Part shown: one piece after another, positions 11,391 through 23,800 of the stretch | How positions within the stretch are numbered: position 1 is the stretch's first letter | Layout: the number at the start of each line of letters is the position of its first letter | Assembly (NCBI RefSeq): GCF_905220415.1 | Contig: NC_059544.1 | Location: 6,698,501-6,762,500 of the forward strand | DNA: 64,000 bases | Source of the DNA: Colias croceus | Taxonomy: Eukaryota; Arthropoda; Insecta; Lepidoptera; Pieridae | Direction: 5' to 3' | Translations under genes and position numbers: made by a program | The notes under the pieces: generated by a model | The model's database searches: none | What the model was told of the DNA's origin: nothing | Seen by the model: the letters and a program-made list of their open reading frames with translations, nothing else

Positions 11391-11500
11391 TTCATCATCA
11401 TCATCATCATCATCAGCCCATATACGTTCCCACTGCTGGGACACGGGCCTCCTATGAGGGTACAGGCCATAATCCACCACGCTGGCCAAGTGCGGGTTTA
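11391..11500 (+). repeat. (TCA)n plus common lepidopteran GCCCATATACGTTCCCACTG repeat
   Basis: A (TCA)n tract at 11391-11415 runs into CAGCCCATATACG, TTCCCACTGCTGGGACACGG, GCCTCCTATGAGGG and CCACCACGCTGGCCAAGTGCGG. This module is widely dispersed in lepidopteran genomes and usually follows the same trinucleotide run. It is a truncated copy, about 110 bp. Confidence 0.7.
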
Positions 11501-11574
11501 ATTCAACGTTTAATTCAACGAATAAATTAAATTAAAATGAATATCTAATAATCAGTATGCTTCTTTATAGTAAT

Positions 11575-11698
11575 GTCGTGGCCATATCGTAGATTTGCTC
11601 ATTTCATGATATGATCGATCATTTCATGAAATGCGACCATTTCACGAAATGATCGATCATATATCATAAAATGAGCAAATTTTCGATATGGCCACGAC
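11575..11698. mobile_element. fold-back (palindromic) MITE-like element
   Basis: The two halves are near-perfect inverted copies of about 60 bp. The left end is GTCGTGGCCATATCG and the right end is CGATATGGCCACGAC. Both arms carry TTTGCTCATTT and ATGATCGATCATTTC. Flanks AGTAAT/AGTAAC may be remnants of a target duplication. It is too short to code. Confidence 0.7.
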
Positions 11699-11840
11699 AG
11701 TAACATTAAGTAGTAAATACTTACCAATTAATAGTTCCAATCGAGGCTTGTTATGGTTATACAATACCCTTAGACAATACCTATATTTTACTCTTGTATC
11801 TTGTAAAAAAATTGATTTCGTACTATTATTTTTAATAGAC

Positions 11841-12030
11841 TAGAAAAAAATTTGATCACCAGGCTCGTTTCGAACCCGCGTCTTTCGCCTTAACGGAGCG
11901 ACGCGGCGCCCCTCAGCCTCCCATGATCAAACGAAAGACGCGGGTTTGAATCCCGCCTGAGAATCAAATGTTTTATCATGTAAAAAAATTATTTGATTAG
12001 CATTTAAATGCTATAAAAACTAAATATCTA
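11841..12030. mobile_element. tRNA-derived SINE, inverted pair of tRNA-like halves
   Basis: The left half holds, in antisense, a tRNA T-arm (TCGAACCCGCGTCTTTCG). The right half has the sense form (GAAAGACGCGGGTTTGAATCC). The tail ATTTGATTAGCATTTAAATG then CTATAAAAACTAAAT matches the 3' tail of the SINE copies near 50.9 and 51.2 kb. It is therefore an older relative of the same family. Confidence 0.6.
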
Positions 12031-12155
12031 ATATTATTTCATATAATTTATAAAGTTTTACGAGTACAATTATTCATATTATTAAATTAGAGTCCTAATA
12101 CAAATTAATGTATGATAAGTTTATTTAGAAAAAAATATCAATTATTTTCAGTAAG

Positions 12156-12701
12156 GTGAGTTCGGGTAAGTCCGGACATGGGGTAAGAACGTAATCATCA
12201 AAAATTCGGCGAATACGAGCGTATTTATTTACGGGGGCATAATTCTGTACGACTTCATTTTGTTTTGCATCGACCTCAGGTCCTGAGCGTCGCTCCGACG
12301 AGCCGCGCGCCTGTAAAGTGGATTTCAAAAAAAAAAATCGTCAGAAAATCATTTTAGAGCGTAAAAGATCGGATATATTTTTTAATCGACCTTATGCTAT
12401 ATCCAATAGAAGTGCAGTTAAAACTATGTCCGAACTTACCCCGAAGAGTAGATACTTTTTTACCATAGTCATAAAAAAATAGGTAAGTGTTGTTTTTAAA
12501 CGCCTTAAAATCAAAAACTGTTGAGTTAATAAGAACAAACTCATTGTAGAGCAAAGTAATGCTAAATGAATTGTCATTTACATCAGTTTTAAGTACATAG
12601 TAAATCTTGAACTAGTGCTGAGAAAATCGGGCTTTTGCTAGACCATTTCAATACGTCTAAAATCCGTCCGGCCTTAGTTCTTAGTTCTTACCCCAACTCA
12701 C
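12156..12701. mobile_element. non-autonomous DNA element with GTGAGTT-type terminal inverted repeats
   Basis: The left end GTGAGTTCGGGTAAG is mirrored by CTTACCCCAACTCAC at the right end. A second internal inverted motif (GTCCGGACATGGGGTAAG against TGTCCGAACTTACCCC and CGTCCGGCC) supports one unit of about 546 bp. TA lies just inside both flanks. No transposase remains and the superfamily is undecided. Confidence 0.5.
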
Positions 12702-13601
12702 TATACATAGTACAAGCAAGCTATTGCAAAGCCTACAAAACCACTGAGGCGTAATATTACGCCAAATGAATGTTTACAAAAAGAAAAAAAATCTTTGTAA
12801 CATTACCTTACTGCTGTAATGCTATGAATTAGGTATTAGGTTTCAAATTATAAGATTTTTAAGTTTGTTGTTTGTGTAGATGTCTATTTCATTAATTTTT
12901 TTTTATTAAAATATTGGTTGTTTAAATATTTATCAATCATTGCATTTGATTATATTCTTATGTTATCCTTGGTGGACAACAGTTTGACCATCAAACAAGT
13001 AAAAATAGTTTATTTTGATGTAGAACTAGCAGTCTCGACACATAAGCTAAATGACGTTAAATAATTTCGTTTATACATAAACCAAACATAAACTCATCCA
13101 AGTCTTTTAGTTTTCTATAATGTAGGTATATTTTGTCAAACTAAAATGCTAGTACCTTTGATAACGATAATTATAGTCGCATGTGTTGTAACTTCCTGCG
13201 CTTATCAGTTAGCAATACATAGATAAAAAATGCATTCACTTTCTTTGCATAGAGATTATTTATAGGAGTAATTTCAGTAAATAAATTTCAATGTGTATAC
13301 CAATTTCATTAGGTATGTGATGTGTTTAAACATGGTGTGATATTATATACAATTATTTTGTAGATTTAATAGTATTCCTAGGATAAAAATAAAATTGATT
13401 GAAATATTTATGAGTTTTGTTTTACTTACCTATTAATATCACATAAATGATAGCTATTTAATGTGTATTCATTTTAATAAAATACACGTGAGGAATCGTA
13501 TAAAAATACCTTTATTTTGATTTTTTATTTTCTGTTTCGTATTCAATGCCACCTCGTGGTTAGCATGAGCAACTACATTGAGTTAAAGCATGTTTTGAAT
13601 C
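12702..13601. other. AT-rich intergenic stretch
   Basis: Nothing recognisable: no open frame longer than chance, no RNA gene, no repeat boundaries found. Confidence 0.4.
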
Positions 13602-14672
13602 AAAGGAGAATGCCCATGAAAGTATGGACCACAGTATAGTGTTGCGTCAATGCCAGAGTGATTTTGGAGGGTTCTTCGATATTCAAAAGATTTTTACCAA
13701 TTGATTTTTTTGTGATCAAAACAGGGGTTTTCAAGATTTTGAGAAAAATGTGAATTAACCTCAAAACTTAAATAAACCCGATTTAGTTAGGTTTATGTGT
13801 GATTTAGGTAGTATTTTATCGTCTGAAGGTTATTTTTCGTTTAACATAATATTTAATCTATGCGTAGAGCTTATGCTTTCAGACAAAGTCTATCTGTTCA
13901 TCGGCTAGTGTAGGCATCAGAAATCTTCCGGGACGGATTTCAAGAAAACCTAAATATATATTTAAAAAATGCCAATAGAGTTTTTATTCGGTTTACATAT
14001 TGTTGTTGTTGTTTGAATCATTTTTTCACTACATATTCGAAGAAAGAAACAAATAAGAAATAACTGGTTACCTACCAAGCTATGTCATAATAACATTTTT
14101 TATATATATTTATATTATTTTACTTCACTATCTATGTTAAAACAACCTACTTACAGTGTATAAACAATACCTTACAGAGTGATTTTATGTTAATGGATTT
14201 TTTTGTAATTCAATGAAAACAATAATCGATATTAATACATTTAGCTATTTACCATAGTAAATGTCACAATTATAGTTACCGCTTGGTTACCGTGGTAACC
14301 GGTAATGGATACTAAATCTATGGTAACGGAACTAAACAATCACATGTCTTATTAGATTTTACAAAACATTCCCTGATCAAAACATATTTTCCGATAGTAA
14401 GAAGGCCTCTTAATTGCCGAGATTTTTTTTAAAAGTATTTTTATCTTGATGCATGAGAAAACCTGTACCAAAAACGTAAACGGTAATGGACACTAAATCT
14501 ATATAATAACGGATCTAAACAATTACATGCCTTATTAGATTTTACAAAACATTCCCTGTTCAAAATATATTTTCCGATGGTAAGAAGGCCTCTAAATTGC
14601 CGAGATTTTTTTAACAGTATTGTTGTCTTGATGCATGAGAAAAACCAGTACCAAAAATGGGCATTCTCCTTT
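13602..14672. mobile_element. 1.07-kb TIR element with internal 181-bp tandem duplication
   Basis: AAAGGAGAATGCCCAT at 13602-13617 is exactly inverted at 14657-14672 (16 bp). Inside, 14301-14481 and 14482-14656 are tandem copies of a unit carrying GGTAATGGA, TTAGATTTTACAAAACATTC, TTTTCCGAT and AAGAAGGCCTCT. No transposase frame is present, so it is non-autonomous. Superfamily is not assigned, because the target duplication is unclear. Confidence 0.6.
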
Positions 14673-14809
14673 CGATATTTGTGTGAAGGCTATTTCTAGT
14701 AAATCATAATGTCGTAATTTTTTTGCAACATGTTCTATTGATAAAAATTTAGATACCTACTTACATAGTGTAAATAAAAAAAGCAATCAAATCGAAGTCA
14801 AATCACTCA

Positions 14810-15061
14810 TCCATACTCATATTATAAATGCGAAAGTAACTCTGTCTGTCTGTCTGTCTGTTACTCAATTCGCCTTAACTACTGAACCAATTTGCATACA
14901 AATTTGTACAGAGGTATTTTGATATCCGAGAAAGGACATAGGCTACTTTTTACCCCGGACATAGGATAGGTTTTACCTGTCCCGGAAATCCCACGGGAAC
15001 GGGAACTAGGTACGCGGGTTTTTCTTTGACTGCGCGGGCGAAGCCGCGGGCGGATAGCTAG
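14810..15061 (+). mobile_element. Helitron-like element, copy 5
   Basis: The copy starts A|TCCATACTCATATTATAAAT, then GCGAAAGTAACTCTG followed by four GTCT units. It ends GCGAAGCCGCGGGCGGATAG CTAG|T. The ends and A^T target match the Helitron pattern. Confidence 0.8.
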
Positions 15062-17677
15062 TCTGTATAATAAAGACTACATTCTTCTATAACCAACCTA
15101 ATTTAGAGAGATAGGTATTTTATTATACTTAATTACCAATCTTTAATGTATTTTTGAGTGATAAATTACGAAACCATAAAGTTGCGTTATTATATTAAGG
15201 CTTTTATTTTATAAAGTCGAGGATGAAAAAGTGAAAAAAACAATGTGTGATATTTGAGATCTGTATATTTATAGATTTTTATTTTAAAGAGTAGATAGTT
15301 TATAATATATTTAAGGTACATAAAGGGTACATAATATAATGAACATGCCCATATTATCATTATATTTCCGGCTAATCTTTCAATCAGTTTAACTGAAATG
15401 AATTCTATTAATTGATAATTGTTATCTGTGGATACAAAGATAGTACTCTAAAATATAAGCATAATTGCTATTTGTCGATGTAGCGTTTACCGACTTGATG
15501 ATAGATATTATTTTTGTAGTCCGAGCCTAATTTATGCATTTGAATAAACATTTTCATTCATGTGAGGATTTTTGTTGACGCCTCCCTAGCCCCCTTAACC
15601 AGCGCAGCGATACCGTGCTATATGGAACTTCGTTCCAAAAACACCTACAATGAACAATCCTCCCAAATACCTAACTTATTATAAATTATGAAAAGAATGA
15701 AGTCTTTGACGGTAATTTATCAACCTAACGTTATTTTAACAAAAAATATGTAATAAATAAACAAGATATAGGTACCTACTACACCATAAGTACACATACA
15801 AAGTTCAAGTTTCAACTGTCATAGATTTGTTAGTAGGTAAAGCATACTCTTCCAATAGATTGATTGAGATACTTTTATAAACAGTTACTGGTATTTGATT
15901 TTCAGATCAGTTGTATGGTCCCAAGCTTTTATAGCAATTGAAGGATAAAACGCAATAGCCTTATAGACGAATGCGTTGAATAAAAATTTGCATATTATTG
16001 CTGCATTGCTGTGACCTCACATGGCAAACGACCATCCATTCTTAATAAAGAGTGGGTTATAGGACGGATTTCCCTGTTCATAATTAAATTCCTAGCGGTA
16101 TAATTTCGTTGTTATGTAGGTACGAGGAGCCATTAGGAAGTTTATTCGTAGAGGAATTATTAGCGCAGAGAAACTAGGCCTCGTTTCTAAAAGCAGATTG
16201 GATCGGTTGTCCAAGGTTACAGTGTATACCGACATAACCCAGGACCCTTTCCTCGAAGGCTTTTGGTATGTGTTAATGTGTTTTTTATTTAAAAAATAAT
16301 AAAATTCATACTGTATTTTTTTCCGATTATCAGTCAAATTGCTTGCAGATAATCAGAATGCCTGCTCAAATACCAAAAAGAAAAAAAAAACCGTTTAGTT
16401 TTACATATAGTTATAAATATCGTTAAATGATAAATCTCACACTAGATATATATTATTATAATATTATTCTACCCTACGCTACAAGATGAAGAAGGTAAAA
16501 AGACTATGCTAGTTTATGTACCTAAATTCAATTTTTAATTTGTATGATTTACCTAATTCGTTATACATATTTACAAATTAGCCGGATTTAACATATTTTA
16601 TTAGATAGTTATTCATATTTTCGTTTGATGACTATAATTAGTGTTATAAATAATTTTAAAATAGGTAAGTAAATAAAAATCTAAAGTACCTAAAACTCTT
16701 TTTTATAATATAAATAACAGTAGGTAATAAATAATTATTAACATTATTCGGAACGAGAAGCTATTCACTAATGTTCATATAATTATTTTAGTCCTAAAAT
16801 ATTTGATCCCAAGTAAATAAAGAGCCTTTTTAATAGTGCATCTAATGGGCTTCAAACAATGAATCCATTCTATGCACATCTACTTAAAATAATTTGGATT
16901 TATGGCTTTGGTACAATTTGTTTATATAACATTTCAACAATAAAATAAATAGATATTTCGTAAACAAAAGTTATTTTTATTTACAAACTAGGTACTATCT
17001 CCAATGGAGTAATGATATGTTTTGGCGATTTCGATAAAATCTCGGCACAATAAGGTAACTTCCATAAAAGCCTTATTTCACGATCATTAAGACTATTCAA
17101 TTTTATTATCTATTTGCTTTTCAAAACTCTATCGTAATAAGTTGAAAATCTTAATCTCAATTTAAAAATATTGATTGCGTTTATTCGATATCACTTAATT
17201 TAAAAAGTATGATATGTACCTACTATTATAATTAAAGGAACACAATGATACTTTTGTATTTAATATGCTAGGGACATCATAAGCACACGTTGACAAAAAT
17301 TTGTTATCATCTGCTTGATTGCATACGATATACTTATATTATATCAAACTATTTAGAGGAACTATAGATATATAAATTATAATGTAGAGTTAGATGTACT
17401 ATGTAATTTTAGATATACGTAGGTTGTAGGTATGTATTACAAAAGTATCCAAATACGTGTGAATTTTATACGTTTTAACTTTTAACTATATTGCCCGTAG
17501 CATGTTAATTACATTAAATATATCGATGATTTGTTACAAGCTCACAGCAGTGAGCTAAAGAACACGTTTAAGTCAAGCTCGCCTATTAATTATTTAATTG
17601 GTAAGCCCGAGAAATGTTTAAACTCGAATAATTTTATCACAGCCTGATTTCTAAAAACATTCAAAAGGTATTATTAG
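15062..17677. other. AT-rich flank 3' of the Beat-family gene
   Basis: No gene found. The right part may contain the 3' UTR of the - strand Beat-family gene, which ends at 17678, but no poly(A) site could be chosen with confidence. A less AT-rich patch at about 16100-16270 is partly open on the - strand but resembles no family. The piece at 15530-15560 (TTTATGCATTTGAATAAA) resembles the tail of a dispersed repeat. Confidence 0.4.
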
Positions 17678-17814
17678 TCAAATGACGATGAGAACTAATA
17701 GTGTAATATGCGTAATAAAAGAGGAAATAATTGAAGTGCTGGCCACAGATGTGCTTTGTCCCGTAGTGAGGTTAGCGGCTAATTCTTCTTGCGCCGTAGG
17801 TCGGATCACATCCA
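17678..17814 (-). CDS. beat: Beat-family gene, last coding exon (GPI-anchor signal)
   Basis: The acceptor GGTTTCAG opens 137 nt ending at TGA. The tail has an NLT sequon, a Ser/Thr-rich stretch (TTGQSTSVASTS) that would hold the anchor site, and the hydrophobic end SFITHITLLVLIVI with no cytoplasmic tail. Confidence 0.85.
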
Positions 17815-20800
17815 CTGAAACCAAAGAGAGAATAAGGATATTTTAAAATTATTCAAATGAATTGAATGGCTGATAAGGAAATCTAAAAAATACTTTTACA
17901 AAATTGTAAATTGTATTTAAAGCGTTCTTGAACAGGTAACAGAACGATGAATGTTGGAACTTTATATACCTACCTATATGTTTTTGTGTTTTCAAATATT
18001 TTTTATTATTTACCTATAACGGTCTCGTTTCTCACATCCGCAAATTTGTCTTCTATGCTCCGGAACTCCGGTATAGTACTGACACAGGACACTTCAAGTT
18101 TTCCCGTCGCCACTAATTGTAGCTCTGACACAGTTACGAACAAGTCCTTGCCTCGGCTAGGTTTTCGACTTTTATGCCTACTTAACCCGTGGATACTATT
18201 GTCATCTTCATTCTTTGAAAGTCCTTCTGCCTGAAACGATAAGAATCTTATGAGAATTTATGCTTTTACTATTTAAATGTAAAATATTTCCGGAATCTAT
18301 GAAAATATGCCATGCCGCGATTAATATATAGGTAGATTTATAATCGAATCGAAAGTTCACTTTATTAACCGGCTGTTTCGATAAATAGAAAATATTAAAG
18401 GACAATACAACAATTATTATGAATTAAGAGGTCTCTCTTCGTTCTCTGTTCTTTTGTTACTATCTGACTAAGACCGAATCAAATTAATGCATTGCATTTT
18501 GCACTACTCGTAGATGAATCATGAATCTGCAAATGTAGACTGAAGACGTTTCCGGCTATACCCACTGCAAGATATATTGCCACGTCATGACTACCGTAAC
18601 GCATACTAAATGGCATAGCGAGTGTCGAGCCGCTTCGCAGGTGGACTGGTTAATTTGCATACAAGTAATTTCCTTGTCCTTAATGGGAAAAGTTGTTAAA
18701 TGTTTAATAGCTATCGTAAAATTAACGCTAATAGAAAGCTATTTCAGGAAAGTGTTAAGTGTACAAAGTTTTGATTCACACCTTTCATAGGTATAATAAA
18801 ATGTAAACGATCGTTGCTTGTACAGAAATTACACAAGAAAAACTATTTCTTCTTTTAACGAAGGTTTTAGGTTCTAAAATTATTTTCCCTGTATGATTAC
18901 AGAACATATTCACATATTTAGAAGGTTAATGTATTTAAAAAAAAATGCTTCCAACATTGAAAATTTAAATTAATCTATAAATTAAAAAAAAGTACATTAC
19001 CATGTAACGAGAAAACATAGACAAACATTGGTGCGATATATGCTTACACAAACCACAATAAAATATAAAAAAAAAATATTATAGGCCCGATTTTGACGAT
19101 GTCCTAAGTAATTAAGATTGCTTCAATAATTTTAGTTCCCTAGACTGTGTAAATACACAGTCCATATGTGAATTCCTGTATAATATAAAAATAGTTCTTT
19201 AGTAACTTACTGAAAACTCAGGAATACCTACAAGTTATAGTTCTTTCAACTTTAAAGTAACTTTATGGTTCTACAATTTTGTAATATTATTTCAACTTTG
19301 CATGAAATAAATGCAAATTTTTTACTTCACGTAGGTATCTACATTCTGTTGTTTCAGATATTCTTAGCACACGCTTCATTCATGTTTAATGAATATTTAA
19401 CATTAATTATGTAATATTTATATTATGAACTTGATAAAATGTATTTTTTAACTTAAAATTTAAATTTTGAGTAATGAATTTTGTTTTAGTGTTAATTTTT
19501 AAATTTTGTAAATTCTTGTGGAATTGCTATGTATTTAGGTAGTTATAAGTAGATAGTGTACTGAAAACCGCGCGTGATTTGTCCTGAAAGGGTTGCTGCT
19601 CTTAGCTGTTTGGATTCGTTCAATGGTTGCTGTTTGTTTGCGTTGAAAGAAAAACTTAAACGACAACACAGTCTCGGAGATACAGTTTCGGTTATTGTTT
19701 AAATAACTATATAATTGAAATCTGCTTTCGCGTTTAAATAGAGCTGTAACTTATTTGTTGTTGGTACTTACAACTGTTCAGAAAAAAAAAATTGAAATAA
19801 TACCTCTTTAAGCACACAGCCAGGCGCTCTTGTAGCTACACGTGACGTATGTGTGAGTGCGAGGATTGGTGGTGTAGTCAATTCAGATTCAGGTTCAAAG
19901 GTCTTGAGGAGGCCCCTCCGTGAACTTCGCTCGCTCATGGACACCCGATACTTGTGGGAGTTGGCTTGAACTTCATCCATCTGTAATATGCAGGATATAA
20001 TGATCATTATAATACCTATAGGTAAAGTTAAGATCGACAAATATTTTCAGGGTAACATAGTTAAAGCTTTAGATATGAATAGATACAATTAATGGTGATT
20101 TTCCTTTTTAATTGTTCTTATCCGCATGTTGTTAGCATAATTTCGTAATTTAACCATATTGAAATTGAATTGCTTTTAAAACTAGAAGACAATTTTCTTT
20201 TTGAATTTTTGTATGATAAATTGTCTATCGAACTACAAAGACAATAACGACCCTTTAATAATCAATTCCTTAATTCAGACATCGAGCTTCGTAGCGTGGC
20301 ATTTCGGTAATTATTTATTAAATAGGAAGATTGTAACTGTATATTTGAATGTGAATGGAATATGAGATTACCTTTTTGCCATTAATAAACCATGTGATGT
20401 GCGGCGCCGGCAGCGCAGGCGCGCTAGTGCAATTCACTCGGAGGGTCTCGCCGAAGCTCAGATATCTACTTGGGAAGTCGATACGGGGATGGTGTTTCTG
20501 GGGATCTAGGAAAAAGTATACAATTAAAATAATAACAACTTATATGCTCGATCAAGGAAGACGGTACGGTACTAAAGCACCGTATGGTAGGCGCAGAAAA
20601 TATCATGGACTTGTACTGAAAACAAAACATTTGAATCCTTCTAAAAGTTATTGCTAAAACACCCTGTGCATTAAGTACCTCTTCGCCTCTACGTTTTGGA
20701 AGATGTTTTTTCATGAGAGCTTCGTTAATTTTAAACTAAAACTTGGAAAGTTTATGGCTACGAATCTACGGATATACTTTCATCAGGGATATTTACTTTC

Positions 20801-23800
20801 ATATATTTTAATTAGGGGATATTTAAGCGGGAACAAAGTTGTTGGTAAAAGCTAATATAAAATATTATAATGATCAGCATAATAGTTCCCTGCGAGCTTG
20901 AAATGTTGCAGCCAGATTGTATGAATGTTTTCCAGTCCATTAGTTAATTTCCTGAAACTGAATGATTTCCCGTTTGCTTCCGCACCCTGTTGCCTCAATT
21001 ATGTGCCACGCTGTACACTGTTTTGGCCTACAAATTTACATTTAAATGAACAAGTTATACGTAACTAAGACGTATAGTGTGTCGGGAATGTTAATATAAT
21101 TTATTCGCAAATATAAAAACAGTGTCTATTTTTATTTCATTGGGTTATTCTTTCAAGAACTTTTGCTTTTGTATAATAAGTTATAATTTATTTATTTAAT
21201 TAAATGTGTAAACATTCAAATGATTATAGTATTTCAAGAGAAAATATGCAGTTCTTATTAGATGTTGCATCGATACTACATACTAATGGACAATAATTAC
21301 TTATCCTACGTAATAATGAAGGTAAATAGTGAATTTGCATTTTCTTTAAAAATATTCTATCGGAGCAAGTATACCAACAGTCAACACACGAATTCTAAGC
21401 AATAAAAAACGAACCTCAATATTTGTTACTCTACCCGCACTTGATAAATTACCCGATAAAAGGAATAAACCATTGCAACCTTTTTCGTATAGAAAAGTCA
21501 ATTGGAATGAAAATTTTCTTACTTTTTTAACATGTTATAAAATAACAACACATAAAATAGGAATCTAATCTAATGTTATCTAACAAATTTAAACTTTATG
21601 TCCACGTATATATTCCTACTCAAATAATATGTAGTTTGATAATTGATATAGATGACATAGATAGACCCATAGGGTTGATTGTACAGTGTACACTCGGCAA
21701 CTATTAAGTACCTACGCGAATACAAATACGATGCGATAACTTGGTATAATCATTAAATATTTGATACTAGCTTACCGCCTGCGGCTTCGCACGCTTTGTC
21801 TAAAACCTAATAAATTATATATACTAAAACCTTCCTCTTGAATCACTCTATCTATTAAAAAAACAGCATCAAAATCCGTTGCGTAGTTTTAAAGATTTAA
21901 GCATAAAAAGGGAAATAGGGACAGAGAAAGCGACTTTGTTTTATATACTACTAGCTTTCCGCCCGCGGCTTCGCCCGCGTTTTCAGAGCGTGAGAGTGAG
22001 AGAGAGTTCCCTTTCGCGTGGGATTTCCGGGATAAAACCTATCCTATCTCTCAAGTTGGATCGAACTGCACGTGGTGTGCGAATTTTATTATAATCGGTT
22101 AAGTGGTTTAGGAGTCCATTGAGGACAAACATTGTGACACGAGATTTATATATATTAGATGTCTAGAAATAAACAAAGGTGTACAATATATTCCGAGAGT
22201 AATAAAACCATGAAATTCATTATTAAAAATATTTTCAGTAATAAATCTTTTGGCATAGTCTCACTTAATAAAACTTTCATTTTGTCTCTTATTAGAGCTC
22301 CATTTCGTCTATTATAAGAGAAATATTTTGATAATATATTTTGAGTCCTATTTCAACTAAAATACAGTTTACATTCCATCTTCTATAACCTAAGCCGAGG
22401 TCATTATTTGCAATGCGCGAGACAACAAAACGATGCATTCAATTTGGTTATGGATGGAATTTGTGAAGAGGTAATTTTGCATTATTTGATGAAAATTCAG
22501 GAAGTGCGGCATTAGTATATAATTATGATAATATTATAAATATTAACATTTCGGAATAACGTCATAAATTGTCGCATGTTAATTTAGCTCACACATACAG
22601 GGTGAAATTTAAAGATAAGTAAATTTTTAAAGTGGTAGTTGAGAATTGCCTTTGCACGAATTGGGTCAAACTCGCATCAGGGAAGTAACTACACGCGAAT
22701 ATTTGCGCTATATTGTATTATATTAATATTACATCACTGCATTTCAAATCGTGAGGGGTCTCGAGAGGCTTCTATATAATCTAATCTTTTCTCTTTATTC
22801 AATTCAACCAAGACAACCAACTTCAAGTGTTTTTGATAATTTTTTATTATTTTTTGAGAACACACTGTAACTTCATCACCAGAATTATATTATAGATGAA
22901 TTGCAACTGTTCGCTGCGCACGATGACGCGTATCCATGTGCAATTTCATGTGACACAATTTAATTATAATTTTTGGAACATAAAATCGAGTTAAATGTTT
23001 TTATATCTGTGTCAATAAATCCTTTTACGTGCAAGTTCGCTGTACTGTGGCAAATGGCAATGTAATGCGTCAGACATTATTTTTTGCACTAAATTAAAAT
23101 AAAATTTGAAATTATTTTAATTTAGTGCAAAATGTAATCTATATAGTTTCCACCCAAGCGAAGCTGCGGGCAACAGCTAGTGTCTGATAAAAAGAATAAA
23201 CCACTAACGTATTTTTTAAGAATGTGCTAAGTACATGAGCCCATATTTATTTTTAATTATAGGTATACGTATCTATGTGGTATCTACCTAAACACGAAAT
23301 CATAACTTTCAGGATATGTTTTATGCTTTAATTTTAGTTAAATTTAGGCAGAAGATAAAAAATAAAATATTATGAAGAAAAGTTAACATTTAACTACCTA
23401 CATAATATAACTTTGTCAAAGTACCATCATTTAAGATGTTGTTTCTTGGATTTATTTATGAATTAAATATATTTGTATGACTACTAAGCCTATTATTTTT
23501 ATAGTACATCTAGCATAAAAAATAAATACGTAATTAGATGGATAGAAATGTGAACAGAAAGCCACCATGAAGCTGAAGTACGCGCTCCTACCTACTTACA
23601 TGAATATAAAAAAATTGTAACAAGAAAATGACATTATCGAATGCCTTACATAAAGTGATTATAATAACACGCTCAATATTAGATTAAAGGCAGCGAAACA
23701 AAGGTTTACATACGGAATACTGTAAGTTGCTTTTCAGGAGACGCTTTTGTGTAGATAGGTGTGTCAAGGGATACTTCACACGAGTAGCTGCCGCTCGCTG

